Source: Brassica napus (lineage: Eukaryota; Streptophyta; Magnoliopsida; Brassicales; Brassicaceae). From it: a stretch of DNA of 64,000 bases. Under the pieces are notes generated by a model. The model was not told the DNA's origin and did no database searches. It saw only the letters and a list, made by a program, of their open reading frames with translations. The position numbers and the translations under genes are program-made. The DNA is taken from positions 8,782,466 through 8,846,465 of the forward strand of contig NC_063439.1 of NCBI RefSeq assembly GCF_020379485.1, written 5' to 3'. Below are positions 35,182 through 45,825 of the stretch, piece by piece (position 1 is the first letter of the stretch; each line of letters begins with the position of its first letter).

Positions 35182-35602
35182 TATCGTAAACCTGAAAAGA
35201 AATTGAAAACAGACAGAGTTAAACAACCACTAGAGTTAAAGCAAATTGACGAGAAGGAAGCAAACTGGCTAGAAGGAACGAAAACAATATCAACAAAGTG
35301 AATTCGAACACAAATAAGATAACAATATCACTAAAAAGGTTTCAATTGAAAACAGTTAAGAAACGGCAAATCGATTGAAACTACAACATGTTTCAATCCG
35401 TATAGACACAAAGAGTATATCCGAGACCTATACAATCCATAAACAAGAAATAACGATTTATCCCCAAAATTTTTCCAAACCCTAATTTCTCAATTTAACT
35501 AAATTCGGTCGAAACCACACCACCAAACCCTTAATAGAGAACAGTGAACATGAAGAGTGATCTTAATCAAGAAATCTAGGAGTTAAAGCTTCGATTTACC
35601 TT

Positions 35603-35890
35603 AACTGGAGCCGAGGGAGCGAGATCGAGAGAGATCGCCTGTAAATCGCCTTTCTCTCCTTAACTTTTTTTTTTTCGGTTTCGATGGAAAATGATTTTTT
35701 TTTAACCCCACCCAAACGCATAGCCCACGCACCCACTCAGAAGAAGACACGTGTCTAAGGATTCGATCCGTCTAAACCGTCGCGACGGCCCAGTCCTTCC
35801 TCCATTAAGCATAAATATCATTTTTTTTAAATACCCTAATCCTACGGATTTGGTCTAAGGATTGATCAAAATCCACGGTTGCGGGTGCTC
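35603..35890 (-). promoter_or_regulatory. Likely promoter and leader exon of the GRF-zinc-finger ORF
   Basis: Between the right terminal repeat and the splice donor near 35600 lies a GC-richer stretch with a purine/pyrimidine-rich leader (minus strand CTCTCTCGATCTCGC). The promoter must therefore lie within the transposon end. Confidence 0.4.
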
Positions 35891-35959
35891 TAAAGATATC
35901 TCATGTCATGAGTCCATGAAAACAATTTATATAGCTTTCTTTACGCATAATGGAATGTT

Positions 35960-37337
35960 TTTTTGTTAAGTATGTGAATTTCATTAACTTAATAATGAGG
36001 CAAAGAGATACAATGGACTTGACTAATCTAATCCTATTTAATCTAAGTCGCTAAGTCAATAAGAGAGAGCAATGAAGCCATAGCAAGCCACAAAAAGAGT
36101 AAAAAGACTCACTAAGACTAATAAGGTTCAATCACAACCATGAGGATGCGAGAAGCTTAGCTAGTTTTTAACAGGTCTTAAGACAACCATTCAGCAAACA
36201 TGAGACCAGAGAGAAGATATTGAAGCTGGAACCTGCATCAAAATAGCTCGGGCCAATAGAGAATCGCAACCGGAGAATGGTCCGAGGCACCGCAGACCAT
36301 CCCGAAGGCGACATCGAAAGAAGGACATGCGAAGCAGGGTCGGCAAGCCCTGGTCCGGCCATCGCAAGCAGTGATGTCCACTCCAGACGTTGCTATCTCA
36401 AGAAACTGTCACGCCATACTCTGAGAATCCTAACTGATGTAAAGAACCGGTATACGAAGCAAAGGTGGAGTACTGGCTGGTGGAAGCAGAGGTTTAATGG
36501 CTGGACTCTGGTCCCACCACGCGAGCAGAGCACGAGGGATTCCAGCAACATAACACCAAGAGAGGCAGAGGACAACGACCAACTTCCTTCTGAAGCTTGA
36601 AGAACGGAGGAGCCAGAGCTCCTTACAGCAGGCAAAACAGGAGGAGAGACCCGTCTGAGGAAGTTAGACAAAACGGAGTAACGGCACGAAACTCCAATCC
36701 AACCTAAACCCGAACAGATCGAAACCCAAAGAAACACCAGGTGGTTGTCTAAGAACCATTACCGAGAAAAAAAGTCTCCGACGATGAGTCTCGAATCGCC
36801 TTTTCAACTTGGAACAAGAGGGGGAAGTTCTTACCAAAGCAGCCGTAAGAGGAGACATGGGAGAGACGGTGGAGGCAGAATACTGACCAGAACGGCAAAG
36901 GCAGCGACGCAGAGCCACTCCGACGAACCCTCCGGGAGAGATCTGACCCAGATCTACTCTATGCGAAACCCTAGATCTAGCAGCTTGACGACGCCTCCAG
37001 CTCAGATCCGCCTCACCACGACCTCGCCATCTCTCTAGGGAAGCTGAAGACACCCACAGCCACCGGTTTGAATCGCCTAGTCTGGCCGCAACCCGACGAT
37101 AAACAGAGGAGATGAAGCAAGGAGGAAGTGGAGGAGACGGAAGTGTGAGAGGGCAGAGACTAGGAACAGTGACGAAACGGGGTGGCAACCGACGGGTAGA
37201 GACCCTCCGTCGGCCACCGGAACGAGACGCGAGAGGAGATGTCGAAGCGAAGAGTTGGTGGGGAGAGAAGATAGAGAGAAAAGACTCTCTCACCTCTCTC
37301 TAACTTTTTTTTTCGAGAGAAAATGTTGTCTTTCATA
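35960..37337 (-). mobile_element. Non-autonomous non-LTR retroelement, apparently full length
   Basis: A 14 bp target duplication CATAATGGAATGTT (35946-35959 and 37338-37351) flanks 1.38 kb. The left end is T-rich (poly-A side of a minus-strand element); the right end is a CT-rich GC-rich leader like plant LINE 5' UTRs. Long minus-strand frames (for example 36664-37293, 209 codons, Ser/Arg-rich) show no endonuclease or reverse-transcriptase motifs, so I do not call a protein. It probably depends on a LINE partner in trans. Confidence 0.65.
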
Positions 37338-37625
37338 CATAATGGAATGTTGTTATACTACAAAGCATACTCCAAATCTCAAATGATGTATACTGTATTA
37401 CTGTGCTAAGTACACTAACCATTCTTTTTCAAGTTCGTGGTATAATTTTCACATGCATGACTCCACCCAATATATTATCGGTAGTCTCATAGAAAAGACG
37501 TTAAGATCGCGTATTCAATGTAAGTAGGGATGGCAATCAAGGACCTGGACCGCGGGCCTGGCCCGTAAAGCTTGCTGCGGGGCGGGATTGGGCCTCCATT
37601 TGGTAAGCCCGAAAAATTGCGGGCC

Positions 37626-37702
37626 TCGCGGGACGGGTTCAAAGCGGGACGGGTAAAAAGCGGGACGGGTAAAAAGCGGGACGGGTCAAAAGCGGGATGG
37701 GC
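37626..37702. repeat. Minisatellite of about 16 bp units (AAAAGCGGGACGGGT)
   Basis: Four to five consecutive units of AAAAGCGGGACGGGT, with minor changes, lie in the left subterminal region of the hAT-like element. The other end carries related but scattered motifs. Confidence 0.9.
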
Positions 37703-37764
37703 TTAACCCGCGGGATTTTGAAGACCCGCAACCCTAAGTCCCCATTTCTGCTTTTGCCTAAAAC

Positions 37765-37767
<3 letters not shown>

Positions 37768-37827
<60 letters not shown>
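37768..37827. repeat. (GA)n microsatellite, about 60 bp
   Basis: An uninterrupted GA dinucleotide run inside the hAT-like element. It produces artefactual Ser-Leu repeat frames on the minus strand. Confidence 0.98.
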
Positions 37828-37831
<4 letters not shown>

Positions 37832-38907
37832 TTCTTGTGACTTTTCCTCCATAAAACATAAGGAGTTCCGGCGATGATGCATGATTCGAGCTCCGGCGAT
37901 GACGACTCCAGCTCCAGCGATGACGATTCGAGCTCTAGTGTTGTTTTGATTTGGTTTTCTCTTTTTATTACACACAACTATGAATTGTTTTATTACAATG
38001 TGATATTTCTTGTTTAAGTTGATTGGTTTTGTTTTCAGTATTGTGAAGTGGTGTTTTTCTTAAATTAAATTTGGTTACAGTGGTGTTGTTTAGGAGAAAA
38101 GTTAGTTGTATTAAACGCCACTTGTATAATTTGGTAAAGTGATTCACGATTTTCTTTGCAATCCAAATAATTAAAAAGAGAGATGGTTTGATGAAGACAT
38201 AAAACACTTGAGCCAACTTATTACAAAGATAACAACTCAATCAGATTCAAACTCAACAAAAGCTTATGCTGATAACAAAACAAGGCTTTTAACTCAAGAA
38301 CGTAAGCACAAACAGAGCTTTGTGGCATTGATTTTGATAAGTCTTTAGTGAAGCTAAATGAGCTTTCTTCAACTCTCTTACACAACTCTTATACTTGAGC
38401 ATTCATGAAAAAAAACTGTAGTAGACGGTTTGATAAGGAGGCGTCCCGCGGGACGGCCCGCGAAGGCCTATATATTTTGCGGTACGGGTTTGGGCTAGCA
38501 TTTTGAAGACTGCAGCCCGCGCAGGACATGCCCGCTGTAACCCGCTCGACAACTAACCCGCTGCGATACGGAATGGAACGGGATGGGTAAACCTGTTTGA
38601 CATCTCTAAATGTGAGGACGAATAGCTTTAAGAGTTGCACAGTCACATTACATAGGCAACACAAGCTGGAAATTAGTCACCGAGGAAAAAAGAGGCAGAG
38701 GATATAGATATGGAGTCAAGATTGCAGCCCAATATTGTACTTTTTATGGTGACGATGAAAATGGGCTTTTAAAAGCCCATTTACTAGCAAAGCGACAAAA
38801 TCATTCCCCCAAAAAAAAAACACAAAGGATGATGACCCTCTTCAACATCGAGAAGACGATTTGATCGATTTCGAAGCTCTGATATCAAGTTTTGGGCGAT
38901 CCCACGA

Positions 38908-41900
38908 ATGGCGGGACAGAATCCAAACATGGATCAATTCGAGGCCTACTTCAAGAGAGCAGATTTGGACGGAGATGGTCGGATCAGTGGAGCCGAAGCT
39001 GTTGGCTTTTTCCAAGGATCTGGCTTGCCCAAGCAAGTTCTCGCCCAGGTTCTTAAAAAAAAATATACTTTTCTTTTTGATCTCTTCAGCTTTCTGATTG
39101 TTTCCAGAGAAAGATCTGATTTGGGTTTTCCAAAAACGCCATAAATTTTGATTCTTTCGTTTGAAATGCATGCTCTGTTCTGAGATTCCGAGTACCCACC
39201 CCCATGAACTTGCTTTAAAGGAGCAGCCTTTACTAGGATCTGTTGTGAAGAAGTTATAATTTTATGAGAGTAAGATTCTTAGGGTGCCCCTTGCTAGGAT
39301 CTCATTGCTATTACGGAGAAAGCTTAGTTTCATTTATTCTTTGAGATGGTTGTTTTAAATCTTCTCGTGTGGGATATAAGATTTTTTCCCTTCTTTGGTG
39401 TATCAGTAATTATGAATTTGAATCTGGAAATTTTCTTGGGAGTTTCTATAAAGTGTCAGTTTGCTATATAAAATTATCTACTGAACAGTTGTTGTGTTCT
39501 GCATTTGTAGATATGGTCGCTATCTGATCGGTCACGCAGTGGTTTCCTTGGTCGGCAAGACTTCTATAATTCTCTGAGGCTTGTGACAGTAGCACAGAGC
39601 AAGAGAGACCTGACACCTGAGATTGTTAATGCAGCACTCAATACTCCCGCCGCTGCCAAAATACCACCGCCCAAAATTAACCTCGCAGCTATTCCTGCAC
39701 CTGCACCTGCACCTGCACCCCAACCTAATCCTGCTGCGACCACAGCTCGTCCGGTTGGCTCAACAGGTCATCAAAATGTGGGGTTTAGAGGACCAGGGGC
39801 TCCAAATGCGAATGTCAACCAGAATTATTTTCCACCTCAACAAAACCAGCAAGTGAGACCAAATCAAGGTGTCTCTGGGATGACTTTGCTTAGACCAACT
39901 GCTGCTGGTCCAGAACATAGACCAAGTGCCTTACCAGGTCAATTTCAACCAGTTCCTGCTGGTAGTGTTAGTCGTCCTCCTCAGGCTGTTCCCACCGGTG
40001 CACCTGGTCCTGGTAGTTCACCGTTTAATCTTAATAACTTGTATGCTGGAAACACCAGCGGATACTCTTCAGGCTTTGGAGGGGGTAGCTTAGCAGCACC
40101 TTCTCCTGGCGTAAGACCAGAGTCACAAGTTGATGCGAGAGCGCTGGTTGTATCTGGAAATGGAGGTGACATGTTTTCCTCCTTCCAGCAAAAACAAGAA
40201 CCCACTCTGAGTAATTCTTCAATCAGTTCAGCTATTGTTCCTGCTTCTGCTGGAACCCAACCTCCAGTAAAGCCTAATGCTCTCGACTCCCTACAGAATA
40301 CTTTCTCAATGCTGCCTTCAGGAAATCAGCCTCAGCAGCCAAGGCCAGCAGCCAGCTCACAGCAGCCAAGGCCAGCATCAAGCTTACAGCCGCCTGCAGT
40401 GTCTTCTCAAGGTCCATCCTCCGGTTTGCCACATGCAAGTTCAGTTGGATCTGGCCATTCAGTTCCTGCTGGAAATAATCAGCCTCCGTGGCCCAAAATG
40501 AAACCATCCGATGTCCAAAAATACACAAAGGTATTTATGGGAGTTGATACTGACAGGGATGGAAAAATAACTGGTGAGCAGGCAAGGAATCTGTTTTTAA
40601 GCTGGAGGCTACCTAGGGGTAAGGCTCTTCGATCTTTCAGCCCACTTTACATAAATAATTTAATTTTCCGTTCAACTGTCACCTCTCTTGAAATTAGATG
40701 CATTGAAGAATCTTTCTAAATTTTCTTCTCGTTGTGTTATGCTAAATTTATTTGCTACTCTCTTGGGGCTTATGTTTCTTGAACAATATCTTGATGTGAT
40801 TATGCTATGAACTGTTTAAGCTAACACATTCTTTTTGCTCGCTTCCAGAGGTATTGAAGCATGTGTGGGAGTTATCTGATCAGGATAATGATACTATGCT
40901 TTCTCTGAGGGAGTTTTGCATTTCATTGTATTTGATGGAGCGGTATAGAGAAGGCCGTCCTCTCCCAACATCACTTCCTAGCAGCATCATGTATGATGAG
41001 ACACTGTTATCTATCTCAGGTGCACCTAGTCATGGTTATGCAAATGCTGGATGGGGAGCTGGTCAAGGTATTGCTCAGATTTCATGCCTTTTTGTTATCT
41101 TCTCCCTTTCCCTGATACTTCGCTATAAGTAAAATTTCCGTATTGCAAGGTTTTGTACAGCAGCCAGTGATGGGTGCACGGCCAAATAATCCGCAGACTG
41201 GCATGAGACCACCAGTTCCTGAACCAGTCCCGCACCCTGGCAGTGGTATAGCACCTAATCAGCAAAGGAATCAAGCGCCAGCTTTGGATGATCCTTTTGC
41301 CAGTCACCTAGGTAACGGGCATTCTGCGAGCTCAAATCTTCAAGAAACAGCAACTGATGGCGAAAAGGTAATCATTTGCATTTTCACTTTAATTATAGAG
41401 CATAAAAAAGTATTTCAAAGCTTGGATAAGTTACTATTCCTCATGTGCATTTTCTTGGATGCTTGTGAAACAATTGTTTCAAATCTCTGTAGGTTGAAGA
41501 AAAGAAAAATGCATATATGGACTCCAGGGAGAAGCTTGAATATTACCGAACAAAAATGCAGGATATTGTGAGTACTTCAGTATAAATTACTCATGTTATT
41601 TGGTTAGAAGTAATGGTGATTATCTGTCTCACGATGCCATTTTTAAAGTAAGGTTCTTGTGAGATCTGATTCTTATAATGTCATTTTTTTTTTCTTCCTT
41701 TTTTCCCTCTCCCTGTCAGGTCTTGTACAAAAGCAGGTGCGACAATAGATTAAATGAGATCTCTGAAAGGGCTTCAGCTGACAAGCGTGAGGTGCTTTTC
41801 ACGTAAATAATCACTTTTCTCATTTCTTAGAGGCGATCTCTGTCTTATTCCAAGAACAATTTCTACTGCAGGCTGAAACGCTGGCAAAGAAGTACGAGGA

Positions 41901-43799
41901 GAAGTATAAACAGGTTGCAGAATTAGGGTCAAAATTAACTATTGAAGAGGCCAGGTTCCGCGAGATTGAGGTATGGCTAATTCATTTTGGCTGGCACATC
42001 ACCTAATGTACATTCCAGCCATATATTTTACTTTATTTCTTCCATGTGCTTTTTCCTCCGATATTAGGCTTCTCGTTTTTTTCAAACATTAACGTTGTGG
42101 TGATAGGGCTTTGATTAATTTTGTAATAGATCTCTCACGGAATTTTGTTAACCCATTCCAGGGGAGGAAGATGGAGCTGAGTCAAGCAATTGTGAACATG
42201 GAGCAAGGTGGCAGTGCTGATGGTCTACTTCAGGTACATGGTCTATATGTTTATGTGATGCCTACAATATTGATTATCTGTTGTACGTGCCTGATTTGAT
42301 GTTTTACTGGGCATATTTAGGTCCGGGCTGACAGGATACAATCAGATCTAGAGGAGCTGATGAAGGCTTTAACTGAACGCTGCAAGAAACATGGGTTGGA
42401 GGTTAAGTCGAAGGCCCTTGTAGACCTCCCAGCTGGTACTTAGATGATTCTCTCGCCTTGTAACTTCTTGCTTTCAGTGCAGATGAATGCAAGTTACATG
42501 TATTTTGTAAACAAACAAATCATTTGGAAACTGTCAATGTTGTGACTTACAGGCTGGCAACCTGGAATTCAAGAAGGGGCAGCTCTTTGGGATGAAGAAT
42601 GGGATAAGTTTGAAGATGAAGGTACAATTGGAAACTGTTTTTTTTTTTTTTTCTATTACTTATACAATTAGATTTCTATTGCTAAGCACATAATCTTCCT
42701 ATTGTTAGGATTTGGCAATGAGATTACTTTTGACAAATCAAAAGAGCAAAACTCGTCTGGCGAGAAGGAAAACGGAACGGTGGATGATGGTACTGGACCA
42801 CCTGATTCACCAACTCATTTGGATGAGAATTATGGACCTTTTTCAGAAACCTCAGAGCGCCACCATGAGAGTGAAGATGATTCAGGCAGAAGTCCTAGGG
42901 ACAGTCCTGTATCTAGGACTGGTACTGAGATCCCTTCTCCAGATTCTCATGGGAAAAATTCTGAGTTCTTTGATGACTCGAACTGGGCAAGTGCATTTGA
43001 TACTAACGATGATGTGGATTCAGTCTGGGGTTTTGATGCATCAAAAAGCCAGGTTAGTTCACATAATAGTGTCTATCGCTGTAACAAATCACACCATCCA
43101 TCCGAATACTTAATGTTTCATTCAGTTGTGATTATTGAATAGACATTGACCAGAAGATGTTAGAATCCTTTTTTCTTGATTAAGTTCATGCTTACAGATT
43201 TGTGATTTCTAAATTCCTTAGTTACCTTCCAGGTTCTTCCAAGTTCCAAGCTTAGGATTATAATATTTTGTCATTTGCAGGATGGAGATTACTTTGGATC
43301 TGGTGGCGATTTTGGTGGAAACTCAGCAAGAGTAGATTCTCCAACTTCAAGAAGTTTCGGCGGTCAGAGAAAGAGCACATATGCATTTGATGATTCAGTT
43401 CCCAGCACTCCACTCTCGAGATTCGGCAACTCTCCTCCTCGCTTCAGCGACGCATCAGCCAGAGACAGCAACTTTGATAGCTTCTCCAGATTCGACTCCT
43501 TCAACGCCAGTGAAGCTGGGGCAGGTTTTTCCTCCTCCCAGCCTGAGAGACTGTCGCGGTTTGATTCCATAAACAGCTCAAAAGACTTTGGTGGAGCTGC
43601 ATTCTCCAGGTTCGATTCAATCAACAGTAGCAGAGACTTTGGTGGTCCCTCGCTTTCAAGATTCGACTCCATGAATAGCACAAAGGATCATGGATACTCG
43701 TTTGATGATGCAGACCCGTTTGGTTCCACAGGTCCCTTCAAAGTCTCCTCTGATGATCAAAGCCCCAAGAAAAAGTCAGATAACTGGAATTCCTTCTAG
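38908..43799 (+). CDS. EH1: EH-domain endocytic protein (AtEH1/Pan1 type, TPLATE complex)
   Basis: Twelve exons: 38908-39048, 39511-40618, 40849-41067, 41150-41367, 41493-41567, 41720-41791, 41872-41970, 42162-42233, 42321-42435, 42553-42621, 42709-43052, 43281-43799; all GT-AG, total 1,016 codons, close to the Arabidopsis protein. Two EH domains: residues about 5-100, with EF-hand loop DLDGDGRISGAE (19-30), and about 385-480, with DTDRDGKITGEQ. A long Pro/Gln/Ala-rich linker separates them. After the second come a charged coiled coil (about residues 560-730) and an acidic, Ser-rich tail with DDADPFG and five RFDS repeats. AtEH proteins are subunits of the plant TPLATE complex, acting at the plasma membrane in clathrin-mediated endocytosis and bridging to autophagy. 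The start MAGQNPNMDQF matches the family. No defects seen. Confidence 0.93.
39049..39510 (+). other. EH1 intron 1 with sequence shared elsewhere in the window
   Basis: This first intron contains about 130 bp (39230-39360) with recognisable similarity to 26465-26600 and weaker similarity near 7775-7820. It could be the source of captured copies or could itself hold an old repeat. Confidence 0.45.
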
Positions 43800-44987
43800 C
43801 CACAATATATGATTATATTATCCTTTTTTTCCCTCCCTCCCATATTTCCTTTGCTTGATGAACTTGTGATTGTTTCATAAAACAAAATTATAATTTTTTT
43901 TCCCCACAAATTCTGGTTTTTGGATGAGACAATAGCGTTAGACTATTTGTAATTTGTAAAGTCTTTCTTTGTATTGGTCTGTGTTCTGTTCTTGTGAGTT
44001 CATTTGGTTTATGTCATAAAAAACATTTGTTACTTTCGTCGTGGAACACTTCTTCAATATTCCGAGTCTCGTCTCCAAAATATTTTGATCTTTTATTAGC
44101 CCAATGTCTGTAAAGAATCAAAACAGATACAGTGAGTCTGTGATTTGTTTACATTCTCTCTCTCTCTCTTTGAGGTCGGCTCCATTCCTGCTTCCGCTGA
44201 ATCCATTGAGCGCATTTCAGGAGCAGCCTTTACTTCTTTGTGGTCTGCTCAAAGGCAGCTATAGCATAGATGACCGTGCTTTGGCTATTTCCACAAGAGT
44301 TTCAAGAGCTGTCCTAATGCAAAGATAGAGATGATATTTGTTTCAGCTGAAACTTGGAATCTTTTTATTTATCTGAGTATACTTGTGGTGGTGATGAATG
44401 TTTACCTGTCTCAAATGATAGTTGAGCGCCACGCAGCTTAGGCGAGACTAGACCTCCAAACACCGACAGAGACTTGGCTCGTTCTCTCTTAATCTGGTTA
44501 TTAAGTAACACATCCAGATTAGTAAAGCCCATGTTCTATTATCCAGTCAGTTGCTTAAGGCAGCGTCAGCTCATTATATCAGTGAAGCAGATTCATATAA
44601 ACGAAACCTGTTCCCAGATTCAGTCCTAAATAGAACACTTTTAGATGTTAAACGAGAAAGCAAAAACATCTAAAAACAGAAACTGTAGCCTCACTGATAC
44701 AAGTGTAGATTTTCCATGAATCTCCCGAGCTAGTGACAATTTCATTGTTATTATTTTTTGAATGATACAATTTCATATTTGTATACAATGTTAAAATATG
44801 TTTTAGTCTTTTGGTAGATTTCGAGCAAACTATTTTAGCTATGTCCAACTATAATAAAGTCATATTCCTCTTCTGGTAGAGTTAGATAAAAGAAAAAAAT
44901 GGCGAGCGTGCAATAAACAAAGACGAGAAGAACCATGCAACAACAATAAGCGCGACTTAACTATTAAACTTTCAATGAACCAGAACT
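43800..44987. other. Intergenic between EH1 and the F-box gene
   Basis: The first 250 bp should be the EH1 3' UTR. In the minus strand of 44150-44330, short frames such as LETLVEIAKARSSML look like remnants of a protein (possibly an armadillo-repeat gene, since the Arabidopsis interval has PUB44/SAUL1 here), but frames are broken and I do not call a gene. A short CT run lies at 44155-44172. Confidence 0.35.
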
Positions 44988-45452
44988 CTAGTTCCATGCA
45001 TACGACTTGATTCTTCTTCTTTTGTTGATTCTCTCCACGTTCATTAACTTGTAAGAAGAATAAGAAGACTGCAACTCCATCTTCAGTGTCGTCTCATCTT
45101 CATTCAACAATCTTTTTCCAACTCGCGTTTTCTTTTTCTGAGCATATAGTGAGATTGTATCAATAACTCTCATGATCATACCTAGACCAGAGTTACCTTT
45201 ATCATCAATCAGATCCACCTTCATGACCTCCACGTTCTCATCTACTTCCATGGCAGCGGGAAAAGAAGACGGTGTAGACTCGTAACAGTCTGGACTACTA
45301 TCGCACATCGAACCCTTGACGTTGGATTTGAAATAAGGATCGTTGGATATGTGGGAGTTGATAGATTTGTCCACACATTGCATTATCGCCAGAGATTTGT
45401 GATTCAGTTTGAAGAGAATCTCCTCGAGGAGATGTAAAGGTAAGCTATCCAT
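44988..45452 (-). CDS. F-box protein, shortened
   Basis: A 154-codon single-exon frame starting [20 protein letters not shown]. Residues 3-42 match an F-box, the motif that docks SKP1 in SCF ubiquitin ligases. The Arabidopsis interval carries F-box genes here (At1g20790/At1g20800), which are much longer; this copy lacks a substrate-binding domain, and the rest is low-similarity with a basic end ([12 protein letters not shown]). It is either a degenerate gene or a small F-box-only protein. A TATA-like CTATAAATA (minus strand, near 45570-45580) stands about 120 bp upstream of the ATG. It is divergently arranged with FKBP18, with 373 bp between the starts. Confidence 0.65.
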   Translation of the reverse strand: MDSLPLHLLEEILFKLNHKSLAIMQCVDKSINSHISNDPYFKSNVKGSMCDSSPDCYESTPSSFPAAMEVDENVEVMKVDLIDDKGNSGLGMIMRVIDTISLYAQKKKTRVGKRLLNEDETTLKMELQSSYSSYKLMNVERINKRRRIKSYAWN

Positions 45453-45825
45453 GATCCAATTGTAGAGAGATGAAGATGTTATGATCTTTTTTGCTCAATT
45501 GTTTTGATGTGATTTCTTTCTCTAGTACGTAATGTTCTGATTCAATTGATTGATTTTTTATAGTGTGGATGTATTTATAGAGACAATACTTAATCATTCC
45601 AATAAGGAAATAGAGTTGGTGTTTCAGAAAACAACAAAGGAAAGATATGAATTATATTCCTTTTAGATATACCTTTGTTTCCAAAAACGGTAAAGACTTC
45701 TAAAACGACAGCGTTTTGTTTATGAATAGTTGGGGGTATAAATGTCATTTAATGCTGTAAGGAGATATCATATATGAAGCTCTCTCGAGTTTGGTTTTGT
45801 GGCATCTCTCTCTCTCTCTCTCTCA
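45453..45825. promoter_or_regulatory. Shared intergenic region between divergent F-box and FKBP18 genes
   Basis: This 373 bp must contain both promoters. A TATA-like CTATAAATA on the minus strand near 45570-45580 suits the F-box gene. A (CT)n run at 45803-45824 immediately precedes the FKBP18 ATG and resembles the CT-rich 5' leaders of plant plastid-protein genes. Confidence 0.5.

Larger units (their letters stand above)
32187..35890 (-). mobile_element. PIF/Harbinger DNA transposon, 3.7 kb
   Basis: Terminal inverted repeats GAGCATCCACAATGGTGG (left) and GAGCACCCGCAACCGTGG (right, read inward) match at 14 of 18 positions. A 3 bp target duplication TAA (32184-32186 and 35891-35893) is typical of PIF/Harbinger. 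Two minus-strand ORFs lie inside: a broken DDE transposase (32519-33784) and, upstream of it, a GRF-zinc-finger protein (34690-35181). A paralogous locus at 27481-27530 carries the uninterrupted target. Confidence 0.9.
37525..38608. mobile_element. hAT-like non-autonomous element
   Basis: The ends TAGGGATGGCAA (left) and TAGAGATGTCAA (right, read inward) are imperfect hAT-type inverted repeats flanked by an 8 bp duplication with one mismatch (AATGTAAG 37517-37524, AATGTGAG 38609-38616). Both subterminal regions are dense in GCGGGACGGGT/CCCGC motifs, plausible transposase-binding repeats. A (GA)n tract lies inside. No transposase frame is visible. Confidence 0.75.

Noticed and set aside
36664..37293. 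209-codon minus-strand frame
   Set aside because: Ser/Arg/Pro-rich composition from a GC-rich repeat leader, no domain, overlapping frames on both strands; treated as part of a non-autonomous retroelement.
37639..37977. Ser-Leu repeat frames on the minus strand
   Set aside because: They are translations of the (GA)n microsatellite inside a hAT-like element.
43364..43681. 105-codon minus-strand frame
   Set aside because: Antisense shadow of the RFDS repeats in the last EH1 exon.
44104..44328. 74-codon plus-strand frame after EH1
   Set aside because: CT-repeat-derived start and no domain; the minus strand shows only broken protein-like fragments.
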